Assembly (NCBI GenBank): GCA_036244855.1
Contig: BQKZ01008593.1
Coordinates: 8,207-23,755 of the forward strand
Length of the DNA stretch: 15,549 bases
Origin: Temnopleurus reevesii
Lineage: Eukaryota > Echinodermata > Echinoidea > Temnopleuroida > Temnopleuridae
Direction of reading: 5' to 3'
Notes under the pieces: model-generated
Told to the model about the DNA's origin: nothing
The model's database searches: none
The model's input: the letters and a program-made list of their open reading frames with translations, nothing else
Translations under genes and position numbers: made by a program
Shown here: piece after piece, positions 8,192 through 15,549 of the stretch
Position numbering within the stretch: the stretch's first letter is position 1
How the letters are laid out: the number at the start of each line of letters is the position of its first letter

Positions 8192-8358
8192 CTTTAAAGC
8201 AGCAGAATGAAGCTTATAACCAGGTTCATCTACAGCTAAAGAAGCTTCATGGATGAATGATTCCAGACCCTTCTCCTCTCCTTGTTTGTGTAGTCTATCA
8301 AGCTCTTTGGGTGTGAGGGGCTCTGGTCCTGGGTTGGTAGTGGTCTCACGATACAATC
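8192..8358 (-). CDS. exon 4 in window: core GBP C-domain motif exon
   Basis: Two bases completing a glycine codon plus 55 codons (visible residues 130-184). It begins LYRETTTNPG, contains PKELDRLHKQGEEKGLESF and ends LHSAALK. The acceptor is AATTTTAG and the donor is AAG|GTATGT. This is the exon that suggests the family: the LxxLHxxxEExxLExFI pattern followed by a second amphipathic helix is typical of the GBP C-terminal helical domain. It is the only full-length open copy among about eight related copies lying on both sides, which marks it as the functional one. The copies upstream carry stops or frameshifts, and those downstream hold only its last third. Confidence 0.87.
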
Positions 8359-9430
8359 CTAAAATTGGAAATAATGATAAGATTGAAATCATAGTAATTT
8401 ACAATAATGGAGACATATGCAGTGTATAAACAATAAAGGAAGCCTCAAAGACAAAGGATTAAAGACCCTTCTCCACATCTTGCTTGTGTAGTCTATCAAG
8501 CTCCTTAGGGGGCCGGGGGATCCGGTCCCAGGTTCGTAGTGGTCTCACGATATAACCCTAAAATTGGCAATTATGAGAGACGAATCATAGTGATTCATCA
8601 TAACGGAATATCTGCAGCTTAGATACAAATTTAGGCAAAGCTAAAGAAGATCCAATGACAAAGGATCGAAGACTGTTCTCCTCTCCTTGCTTGTATAATC
8701 TATCAAGCTATTTGGGTGTGAGGGGCTCTGATCCTGGATTGGTAATGGTCTCACGATATAACCCTAAAATTGGCAATGATAAGAAAGGAATCATGGTGAT
8801 TTACACGAATGGACATATGTGCAGCACATATACAAATTTAGGCAAAGCTAAAGAAGCTGCAATGGAAAAGCATTAAAGACACTTCTCCTCTCTTGGCTTG
8901 TGTAATCTATCAAGTTCCTTGGGTGTAAGTGGATCCTGTCCGGGGTTGGATGTGGTCTCACAACATAATCCTAAATTTGGCAATGATAAGAAAGGATTCA
9001 GAGTGATTTATACTAACGGACACATGAGCAGCTAATAACCAAATATAGACAAAGCTAAAGAAGCTTCAATGACAAAGGATCGAAGACTGTTCTCCTCTCC
9101 TTGTCTGTGTAATCTATCAAGCTCTTTGGGTGTGAGGGGCTTCCCTCCTGACTTTGTAGTGGTCTCACGATATAAACCTGAAATTGGCAATCATGAGGGA
9201 GGAATCATAGTGATTTGGAATAATAGACATATGTGCCACTTATAAACAAATTTAGGCAAAGCTAAAGAAGCTTCAATGACAAAGGAGTAAAGTCCTTTCT
9301 CCTCTCCTTGCTTGTGTAGTTTATCAAGCTCCTTAGGGGGCAGGCGGATCCGGTCCCAGGTTCGTAGTGGTCTCACGACATAACCCTAAAATTGGCAATT
9401 ATGAGAGAGGAATCATAGTGATTTATAAGA
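8359..9430 (-). repeat. tandem array of five decayed copies of exon 4, period 207
   Basis: Five exon-like blocks end at about 8557, 8763, 8970, 9177 and 9385. The same anchor (TCTATCAAG or a variant) recurs at 8294 (real exon), 8492, 8699, 8906, 9113 and 9320, so steps are 198 then 207 four times. Each unit is a whole exon copy plus about 40 bases of intron carrying an AAATTGGCAA-type acceptor region. Reading in the exon frame: the copy ending 8557 has a one-base insertion and later a TAA; that ending 8763 has TAG in place of the GAG of KEL; that ending 8970 has a TAA; that ending 9177 is open for 47 codons and then TAG; that ending 9385 has the same one-base insertion as the first. Donor sites are lost in the ones I checked. 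These are exon relics within the intron between exons 3 and 4. Confidence 0.85.
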
Positions 9431-9539
9431 ATAATTTTGATTGGGGATAGATAACAAGTAGAACATGCATTTTTATCTACATGGTAATACAATTGACCTC
9501 AAGGAATTTTGAAAGAAAACCTAAAAATCATGCTTAAGT

Positions 9540-9677
9540 GATAATAAAATAGCAGTAAGTAATGAATATTGTACTGCACTCAACCCAAATGGAAGCCATG
9601 CTATACAGGGGGTAGCTAGGAAATAATGTGCTTAAAGGGCTATATAAATGTTGTGTATTATTATATTATTATTATAT
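9540..9677 (+). mobile_element. SINE-like 3' end with ATT tail
   Basis: The sequence AAAGGGCTATATAAATGTTG followed by a run of TATTATT units (about 9656-9677) has the look of the 3' end of ATT-tailed invertebrate SINEs. The 5' tRNA-like part is not visible, so this would be a truncated copy. Confidence 0.4.
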
Positions 9678-9724
9678 TTCTTTCTTTTAAATCACTTTTC
9701 TTTCTGATGTAAGTTGTGTCTTAC

Positions 9725-9815
9725 CTAATGACTTTTCTCTTGCAACAAGAAGAACATTCTCCAGTGCTCTATTGTTCTTCAAAGTAGAAGAGTCTTTCAT
9801 CTTCTGCAAACTGTT
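9725..9815 (-). CDS. exon 3 in window: GBP-like helix
   Basis: Thirty codons plus the first base of a split glycine (visible residues 99-128/129), starting NSLQKMKDSS and ending LLVAREKSL. The acceptor is TTTTAG and the donor is TTAG|GTAAGA. The donor leaves phase 1, and the next real exon begins with the two bases GA that complete GGA. The helix ALENVLLVAREKS leading into LYRE in the next exon resembles the GBP helix before the conserved LH/ERE motif. The next exon in transcription order is separated by 1.37 kb filled with decayed copies of itself. Confidence 0.75.
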
Positions 9816-10189
9816 CTAAAATTCATAACCATAAACAGAATAAATTCATATAAATTAAATACTTTAATATGGAGTACCAGATGACTCCCTTATTACACTG
9901 AAACATTTATATACTGGTTACACAAATATTTTTTTAATATGCATAGATTGCAAAATCTCTTTGTGTATAAAAAAAAGTAAGTAACGTGTGTTAATTTTAG
10001 GCACAAAATTAATTCATATCTTAATATTTGCACACAACCTAAGATAAATTCTGTTTGATATTGATTAAATATAATTGCCATTTAAGTAATTTATAAGGTA
10101 CATTTACATTAACCTTTTTTAACAAATTAACTGGATGCATGGTAACGTTTCTAGACCAAATGCAATTCAAATAAATTCCCATCTTTGAA

Positions 10190-10560
10190 GGACCAGAAAT
10201 ACAATAAGCTTTGAGGAAAAAAAGTAAATTTCATGAAGGAAGTATATGAAAAGAGGGAGAAGATAATAAAACAATATCAAGTTGCAACAAAACAGAATTA
10301 AATAGAAGACATCTTGAATTGCATCTGTGACAAAGAAGATGGTTGACAAGAGAAATGAGGGGGTGAGGAGAAGGAGAAAAGAAGAAGAAGAAGAAGAAGA
10401 AGAGGCAGTTAGTAGTAGAGGAAAATTAAAAAGAAGTATAAGGAGAGGAGGAAGAACAAGTATTAGAAGTAGAAGAAGATAAAGGAGAGGAAACCAGAGA
10501 ACAGGAGAAGAACTAGTTGCAGAAGTAGTAGTAGTATTAGTGGAAGTTGAAGAAGAAGAT
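10190..10560 (+). repeat. purine-rich tract with GAA microsatellite
   Basis: The region is almost all A and G on the plus strand. It includes an uninterrupted GAA run at about 10381-10402 and many imperfect GAAGAA and AGTAGT blocks. It lies in the intron between exons 2 and 3, just downstream of exon 2. On the transcribed strand it is a long pyrimidine tract. Confidence 0.8.
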
Positions 10561-10677
10561 CAACAACAACAACAGTAAAGAAGGACAAAGATACGGAAAA
10601 TCAGAGTGCTTCAAAGGCAATGAGAAGAACAAAGTGATCATTATCAAATAATCCAACGATGAAAGTGGGGAACTTAC

Positions 10678-10842
10678 ATGCAATTTGTCAAGGTGATCCC
10701 TAAAATGGCTACTTGAATTGAAGCGAGCCAACTGATTCTCATATGCCTGGGAAGCTATGTTTCGGATGTACTGGAAAGATTTTATAAAATCTTTGCTTCT
10801 CATTGGCAGTTCCAGTTTAGAGAGGTCAGATTCGACTTCCAG
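10678..10842 (-). CDS. exon 2 in window: helical segment
   Basis: The exon encodes 55 codons (visible residues 44-98), starting LEVESDLSKL and ending FRDHLDKLH. The acceptor is TTTTTCAG and the donor is a consensus CAT|GTAAGT. Both ends are phase 0, which matches the neighbouring exons. The frame stays open beyond the exon, but the sequence past the splice sites is low-complexity intron, so the exon limits rest on the splice signals. The segment is predicted to be helical, with an aromatic patch (FQYIRN) and a serine-rich turn (FNSSSHF). No relic copy of this exon was noticed. It would correspond to the linker or first helices between a GTPase domain and a GBP-type helical bundle, which is an inference. 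Confidence 0.82.
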
Positions 10843-11044
10843 CTGAAAAATAAGAAAAGGAGAAAAAATGATTATCTAGCTTTTAAAGGGGCGGCTGGAT
10901 GAGAATGAGAGACGTTTATTCCGAGAGCCTGTAGTCTTAAGAACAATCTCCTTTTTACCCCTTCTAAATTGACCCACCAGAAGTGGAGTTATCAGACTTT
11001 TAGTTTGGAGGGGCACCATTTTCACTGAGAGAGCAATCCCTTAT

Positions 11045-11975
11045 ACTTTTCTTGAGTATCCGTGTGACGTCATGGAAAAAACAGATTGCGAGCGTCGTCT
11101 GCTCCATTCAATGGACGAGATATGGAGAGATCAATGACGCAGTATGTAAAGTGCAGCTTTACTTGATATTGATCGAAATTTTGTGCAAAACTTTTAAATG
11201 TCTTCACAGCATATTGATTGTTACATCATAAGGCATTTATGGACACAAGATTTTAGATGAATTCCGATGAAAACGATGTAATTTACCAACTAAAGGATGA
11301 CGGTATGATGACCAGATTTCCAAACACATTCGTACTGTGCGATCCACACTCATTCGCTTGCCATCACGTATGTGAGATTTGTGTAATTTGCGTGATTTTT
11401 CAGCAAGAGACAATTATTTAAATGTTATGTCCTTCAAAGAAAGCTATCACTCTGTATTTGTGTCAATATTTCATGACGGAACTGAGCTTAATAACAGTAT
11501 AATCATGCATTTTTCCTCTTCCAAGTTTGATGTTTCAGCCGATACTCTGTATAGTTCTAGGGATAATACAGCGTAATGTATCGGTCGGCGTCTCGCTCCC
11601 CTGGTCCATCAGGGGCTCCATCGCTCAACAGTCCGTTAACACTGCTCTTCACAGCCACGGTCCACACCAAAACCACAATTTCACCTATACAAGTCACAAA
11701 TGATTAAGAAAACGAACAAAGGCAATACAAATACGGTAGAAATAATACTCCAAGTTTTTGCTGCTTTTTCTTACGAAAACTAAATTACGCTAGGGGGAAA
11801 TCTTCCGAAAAATCCTGATAAACAAGTCTCCAAAATGCAGATAAACGCGCCGAAGTAATCAAAACTAAGAATCTTTGCACTGCCGTATATTTGCACGTGT
11901 ACGTACGTAATACGTTCGTTTATTACACGCTCAACCGATGTTTTTTCCATGACGTCACCGAGTGTGTTCAATTTA
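11045..11975. mobile_element. putative element bounded by an inverted repeat containing TGACGTCA
   Basis: A perfect 20-base inverted repeat lies at 11064-11083 (GTGACGTCATGGAAAAAACA) and 11939-11958. Weaker pairing extends on both sides (TTGA..CG outside, GAGCGT inside), for about 45 bases in all. The interior is richer in CpG than its surroundings and has no long ORF. Outer limits are approximate and no target duplication was found. It lies in the intron between exons 1 and 2. Confidence 0.55.
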
Positions 11976-12264
11976 CCTCACGACTTGCGTATTTCTCAAT
12001 ACATCTGACCAGGATTTTCAAAATTGTTTTCTTCTAAACGCTACGTCTAAATGTGATGAACTAAAAAACATTGTATTTGGGAAGAACAAAATTCCCTAAT
12101 GGCACAAAACTTAATTTCTTAGGCCTTTTCTTCCTTTTTCCACTTTAAGGAATGGGGAACAAGGATTAAAAAAAAGGACAACTCTTCCAAATGAATAAGT
12201 CACTCTTCCAAATGATCTTAACCCTAATCCCACTGGGATGTTTCAATCACCTTAGACCATTGGA

Positions 12265-12952
12265 GGGGGGGGGGGCTTCTTTGGCCCCCCCCTTCTGATC
12301 TTCGCTGTTGATCGCGAGATCGGGCAGAAAATTGGCATGTACATAGCCTGTGATGTAAACTGCGAGAATGCATAGTCAGTATTGTCACAAATCCACTCAC
12401 TTGTCTAATTATGCTAATTTATGCGCAAAACATAAAAATAACAAATATTCATAAATCATTAAATAAAGCTCCAAACAAAACATCCTCATGTGTTGTGTAG
12501 ACACCAATAGTAACATTCTTAATATGTTGGCAATTTCTTGGCAATGTATTCTATTGGTTTTTTTTAAATTATATATTTCATTGTTTTTAAACCTTATTAT
12601 TTCTATTGTTTTTTTATGGAAATTGTTGGGGACATCAAAAGAGTCATAGAAAGTGCATTTCCATCATTAATCATTTCAGCCAAAGGATGGAAAATAGAGC
12701 AGGATTTATGAATATTTGTTAAATACACAATTTCCATTGACTTTGTACATGAAAAATCACATTTTCGAACCATTTTCGGCTCAACAAATATTTTTCGAGT
12801 GCAGGTAGCGCCTCAACCGCATGCCCGGTCATCGCAAATTTGGTTTCAAAAGTTGCATGAGACTTGAAACAAAAAAGTTACAAAATTTTTCGTGTTTCAG
12901 ACTTCTCGCTAAAAATGTTGAGAAGGAAGGGGGGGGGCTTTTTAGGCCCCCC
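12265..12952. mobile_element. putative dispersed element bounded by G-run/C-run hairpins
   Basis: The left end has 11 G, CTTCTTTGG and 8 C (12265-12292). The right end has 9 G, CTTTTTAGG and 6 C (12929-12952). The near-identical hairpins at both ends of an AT-rich 690-base stretch suggest one element. No ORF of note. Its right end lies about 25 bases from a damaged exon 1 copy. Confidence 0.45.
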
Positions 12953-12977
12953 ATGGTTTAAAACTAAGAATGATAAC

Positions 12978-13259
12978 CCTGCATCTGTGCTGTATCTCAC
13001 CACAAGCAAGTCTGATCCTCTTCTCATTGTGGTCCTGGACTTGTTCAGCTGTGGACCTATATGGTCTGGATGAAGCATGGAATATAAAGTGGCCTACAAA
13101 CTACATGTAGACTGACTTACCACACATTGATGCTGGATCTTGTCGCAAGAGAGTTTGATCTTCAATCATTGAGGTCCTGGAGCTGTTAAGCTCTGGTCTC
13201 AACTTGGTCTAAATGCAGCATGGAATATATTAAGTGGTATACAAACTAGACCAACCTAC
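12978..13259 (-). repeat. two damaged copies of exon 1, period about 141
   Basis: The anchor GGTCCTGG recurs at 13031, 13173 and, in the real exon, at 13313 (spacings 142 and 140). The first copy (about 12978-13075) stays open over about 27 codons (TAEQVQDHNEKRIRLACGE region) but its donor has become GTTATC. The second (about 13121-13220) keeps a good donor, GTAAGT, but has TAA and TGA stops in frame. Each unit is the 3' part of the exon plus 40-50 bases of intron. They lie in the intron after exon 1. Confidence 0.82.
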
Positions 13260-13389
13260 CTCACATCGATGCTGGATCTCACCACAAGCTAGTCTGATCT
13301 TCTTATCATTAAGGTCCTGGACTTGTTCAGCTCTGGTCCCAATCTGTCCTTCTAATGATTTCACTGCATCATCCAATATACCATGCAGT
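13260..13389 (-). CDS. exon 1 in window: helical segment
   Basis: This exon gives 43 complete codons plus the last base of a split codon (visible residues 1-43). It begins LHGILDDAVK and ends GEIQHRCE. The acceptor is a pyrimidine-rich stretch ending in TGTAG, and the donor is GAG|GTAGGT. Charged and hydrophobic residues alternate as in a coiled coil. The incoming phase needs two bases from an upstream exon that I cannot find in 13390-15549, so that exon is probably outside the window or very short. Two damaged copies of this exon lie just downstream (12978-13259). I do not recognise the segment by itself; the link to the gene comes from its phase fit with the next exon. Confidence 0.75.
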
Positions 13390-14456
13390 CTACATTGAGC
13401 AAAGACAGACAGCCAAACACATTTTCAGTAGAAGCATGGTTAATTCAAGGGACCAAGGCATGCAAGCCTATAGGATTGTGTACAAAAGGGTAATAAACAG
13501 CCAGCCCCCCCCCCCCCAATAAGCTTGTATAGAAACCAAATAAAAAGGTATTAGACATCATACCTTTCTTCTTTTTAAACAAAACCGTTCATTTTATAAA
13601 AAAATAAGTGATAAGGGGAGGGAGCCCATTGAAAAGCATTGCTTGTTATTTATAGATCCCCCACGTAGGTACATAGTAATCAAACAAAAATTTAATGAAA
13701 GCAAAGAGATGAAAGAGTGTCTCTTTGATGGAAGTAAGCTGGAAAATGAATAATGATTGGTAGTCAGGAACTGGATTAGCAGAGTAGAGAACAGAACAAG
13801 AGAATGGAGTGAAGAATATAATAGGGTACAATATAAGGACACACATATACATGACAAAGAAGGGAGAAGGGAAAAGATTATTAAGATATATAATAAAGAT
13901 AAATAATAAATCCACTTCTAACTGCAGAGATGCTAACCATTCCAGAATATGCATGTGTATTTTCGTAATAATTCAATGCCTTAATCACAATTGAATGGCT
14001 GAGAGTATGGTCATTGTTTGTTCAGCTGTAATGTTATTCATATTTTGATTCTGACCTCATACATACTCTGGATCTTTGGTTGGTATCTTTGCAGACTGCA
14101 TAGAAGACGTACTCACCCAAACAAGACTTGATGCAACAGTCTGACTGATTTATTCAGTGCTTGGTCTTGCCACCCCTTGGTAAGAAGGGAAAAGGGTAAA
14201 CATTTGAGATTATTTTTAAAAATGATGTCAAAGGAGCTTGAGATACTAACAGCATCTTAATTAAAAGAAAAATGACAAGGAATTGAAGTGTTGCACAAGT
14301 ATATAGTAAAAGGACCAAGAAATGGTCGAGGAGGGGGCGGAGAAAAAGAACAGGATGTGGGGGGAAGCTAATCACAGAGGAAGGAGAGATAAAATGAGAA
14401 ACTCTGAATATGGGCAAAAGAAAAATGATCAGCTGATGGAGGAGGGCAAAACAAAG
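13390..14456 (-). other. upstream intron or 5' region, no exon found
   Basis: Exon 1 needs two coding bases from further upstream, so this stretch is probably intron. I saw the poly-C run and purine-rich patches (about 14310-14450) but no convincing exon of suitable phase. Overlapping minus-strand frames at 13594-13954 and 14154-14417 are pyrimidine-rich, low in complexity and not called. Confidence 0.55.
13505..13517 (+). repeat. poly-C run
   Basis: Thirteen C in a row in otherwise plain intron or upstream sequence. Confidence 0.9.
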
Positions 14457-14575
14457 TAGGGATTAGAGGACAAGTATTAAAATGAAGGGTGAAAAAGCAA
14501 AATTTAGATATCCTGGTGTAAAGGGGATAAGAATTTTGTAATAATGGAATAACATTATCTATAGTAGATTATAAC
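14457..14575. repeat. left copy of a direct repeat flanking the 14609-15186 element
   Basis: GGACAAGTATTAAAA (14468-14482), then AGGGTGAAAA, then ATCTATAGTAGATTATA (14557-14573) recur in the same order to the right of the element (15216-15230, about 15244, and 15460 onwards), with extra sequence between them. Confidence 0.6.
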
Positions 14576-14608
14576 TAGATGAATCCTCGACCGCGCACGG
14601 TCAAAATT

Positions 14609-15186
14609 TATGCCTCCGCCATCACGCAATCAGAAAGATATGTACGGCTTGTTTGTTCCAAGCCATCAGAAATCAAAAATATTTTACAAATTTTGGGCAC
14701 TGCGAAAGAAATTGAAAGAAATTGGTTCAATTTTTTTCGTTATTTATTTATAACAATGAGCTTTATCAGGTTTTTCTGCCCGGTGACCTTTGACCTTTGA
14801 ACCACTGAACCCAAAATCTAATCAGTTCATCCTCACATGCTTATACATTCTTGAGCCAAGGTTGGTCAAAATCTGTACAGCAGTTCTGAACTTATTGCGG
14901 TAACAAGCTATTTTGGGTGATGTTTTACAAGTTTTGGGGCCCTGAGACCTTTGACCTTTGACCCATTGACCCCAAAATCTAATCACTTCATCCTCACATG
15001 CTTATACATACTTGAGCCAAGTTTGGTCAAAATCCGTCCAGCAGTTCTGAACTTATCACGGTAACAAGGTTCGGACGGACGTACGGACACACAGACGCAC
15101 GCATGCACGCACGCACGCACGCATGGACGAACGGGCAACCCGAAAACATAATACCTCGGGCACAACCTGACGGTGGCGGAGGCATA
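14609..15186. mobile_element. inverted-repeat element with two internal direct repeats
   Basis: The ends are TATGCCTCCGCC (14609-14620) and GGCGGAGGCATA (15175-15186), exact inverted repeats. Inside, two diverged copies of a block beginning GACCTTTGACCTTTGA (about 14785 and 14945) and containing TTCATCCTCACATGCTTATA and GCAGTTCTGAACTTAT lie about 160 bases apart. Near the right end is a run of ACGGACGG/ACGCACGC units (15072-15128). It is a non-autonomous dispersed repeat of a style I recognise from marine invertebrate genomes, though I cannot name the family. Confidence 0.7.
15072..15128 (+). repeat. GGAC/ACGC tetranucleotide tract
   Basis: GGACGGACGTACGGAC grades into CGCACGCATGCACGCACGC. 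It forms part of the element at 14609-15186 and produces several meaningless long frames on the minus strand. Confidence 0.85.
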
Positions 15187-15447
15187 AAAAAAGTGGACAA
15201 AAAAGAGGGATTACAGGACAAGTATTAAAAAAAGAAACAGAAGAGGGTGAAAAGAGAGAGAAAGCCAAATTGAGTGATCTTGATCAATTCATGTATTACA
15301 TAAATAACAATACAGTAATTTGGTAGAAATTAAATAAATATAATATACAGGTACAGGAAAATATGTATTCCACATGTGAAGAGAAATTCCAGTTTTAAAT
15401 GGGTTTAAAGGCCTTTTACTATGCACTATAAAACTGAACTGTTCACT

Positions 15448-15549
15448 GGACTATGTTCATATCTATAGTAGATTATACTGTAAACACAAGTGGACTATGT
15501 TCATATCTATAGTAGATTATACAGTCAATATAACTGGACTATGTTCATA
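15448..15549. repeat. 44-base tandem repeat cut by window end
   Basis: GGACTATGTTCATA starts at 15448, 15492 and 15536, exactly 44 bases apart. The unit includes ATCTATAGTAGATTATAC. Two full units and the start of a third are visible. A lone copy of ATCTATAGTAGATTATA lies at 14557-14573. Confidence 0.9.

Larger units (their letters stand above)
2900..13389 (-). other. partial spliced gene, GBP-like large GTPase, C-terminal helical part
   Basis: Ten minus-strand exons with GT donors and AG acceptors join in consistent phase (0, 0, 1, 0, 0, 2, 0, 0, 0 at the nine internal junctions) to give 382 codons and a TGA stop. The predicted protein is helical and charged throughout. Visible residues about 110-205 resemble the C-terminal helical domain of guanylate-binding proteins: a helix ending near LYRE, then a motif of the type LxxLHxxxEExxLESF, matching the family's LQELHxxxEREAIEVF region. 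GBPs are interferon- or immunity-linked large GTPases in vertebrates, with an N-terminal GTPase domain followed by a helical bundle. Here the GTPase domain and start codon would lie right of the window. Family assignment is from recognition, not a search. A related atlastin-type or other dynamin-superfamily protein is the main alternative. Confidence 0.7.

Noticed and set aside
8655..8876. 73-codon plus-strand frame
   Set aside because: Antisense reading across relic units 3 and 4 of the exon 4 array.
9191..9376. 61-codon minus-strand frame with the PKELDKLHKQ motif
   Set aside because: Exon 4 relic (unit 6) read in a shifted frame; in the real exon frame it has an insertion and a stop, and no donor.
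7500..9430. CRISPR array
   Set aside because: Units are exon copies of about 207-240 bases with no constant short repeat and spacer layout, in an intron-bearing animal gene.
11541..11621. minus-strand frame beginning MEPLMDQGSETPTD
   Set aside because: Only about 26 codons and inside the inverted-repeat element; could be a remnant of a transposon leader, but nothing supports it.
12864..13078. overlapping plus- and minus-strand frames of 66-69 codons
   Set aside because: Both cross the G-run/C-run hairpin and the damaged exon 1 copy, and neither is in the frame of the real exon.
13594..13954. two long overlapping minus-strand frames (87 and 102 codons)
   Set aside because: Pyrimidine-rich Ser/Phe/Leu sequence in overlapping frames; typical chance frames in purine-rich plus-strand DNA.
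14063..14095. possible 33-base minus-strand exon (SAKIPTKDPEY) with AG and GT flanks
   Set aside because: Would end in phase 0 if read in its open frame, whereas exon 1 needs phase 2; too short to support alone.
14983..15268. three overlapping minus-strand frames rich in VRACVRAC
   Set aside because: Product of the ACGC/GGAC tetranucleotide tract and element ends.

Overview
The window looks like animal nuclear DNA: AT-rich, intron-rich, and full of short palindromic DNA transposons, tRNA-derived SINEs and tandem duplications. My best guess is a marine invertebrate deuterostome, most likely a sea urchin or another echinoderm. That guess rests on repeat style (elements ending in TATGCCTCCGCC, TGACCTTTGACC-rich elements, ATT-tailed SINEs) and not on any species-specific marker.

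One gene can be supported. It runs on the minus strand, from right to left, from 13389 to the stop codon at 2900-2902. It consists of 10 exons separated by GT-AG introns whose splice phases all agree, and they join into 382 codons. The 5' part of the gene lies to the right of the window. The visible protein is almost entirely helical and charged. Its middle (exon at 8192-8358 and neighbours) resembles the C-terminal helical domain of guanylate-binding proteins (GBP, dynamin-superfamily large GTPases), which in that family follows an N-terminal GTPase domain. No GTPase motif is in the window, so the family call is moderate. The protein ends in a hydrophobic, tryptophan-containing tail that could bind membrane.

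The most unusual feature is that four of the ten exons are accompanied by local partial or degenerate copies of themselves. The exon at 8192-8358 sits at the junction of two different arrays: five decayed copies upstream at an almost exact 207-base period, and two short copies downstream at about 240 bases that are still open and in phase. The exon at 13260-13389 has two copies at a period of about 141. The exon at 4178-4291 has two relics, one split by a 187-base palindrome. The terminal exon and 3' flank are repeated as well.

Layout: 1-930, palindromic Tigger/pogo-like repeats; 1537-1645, small foldback element; 1935-2900, 3' flank with duplicated terminal-exon sequence and another Tigger-like insertion; 2900-13389, exons, introns and relic copies, with tRNA-derived SINEs at 5.25-5.5, 6.7-7.0 and perhaps 9.5-9.7 kb, a purine-rich tract at 10.19-10.56 kb, an inverted-repeat element at 11.05-11.97 kb and a G-run/C-run element at 12.26-12.95 kb; 13390-15549, intron or upstream DNA with an inverted-repeat element (14609-15186) and a 44-base tandem repeat cut by the window end. 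No plus-strand protein-coding gene, true tRNA gene, rRNA gene or CRISPR array was found.
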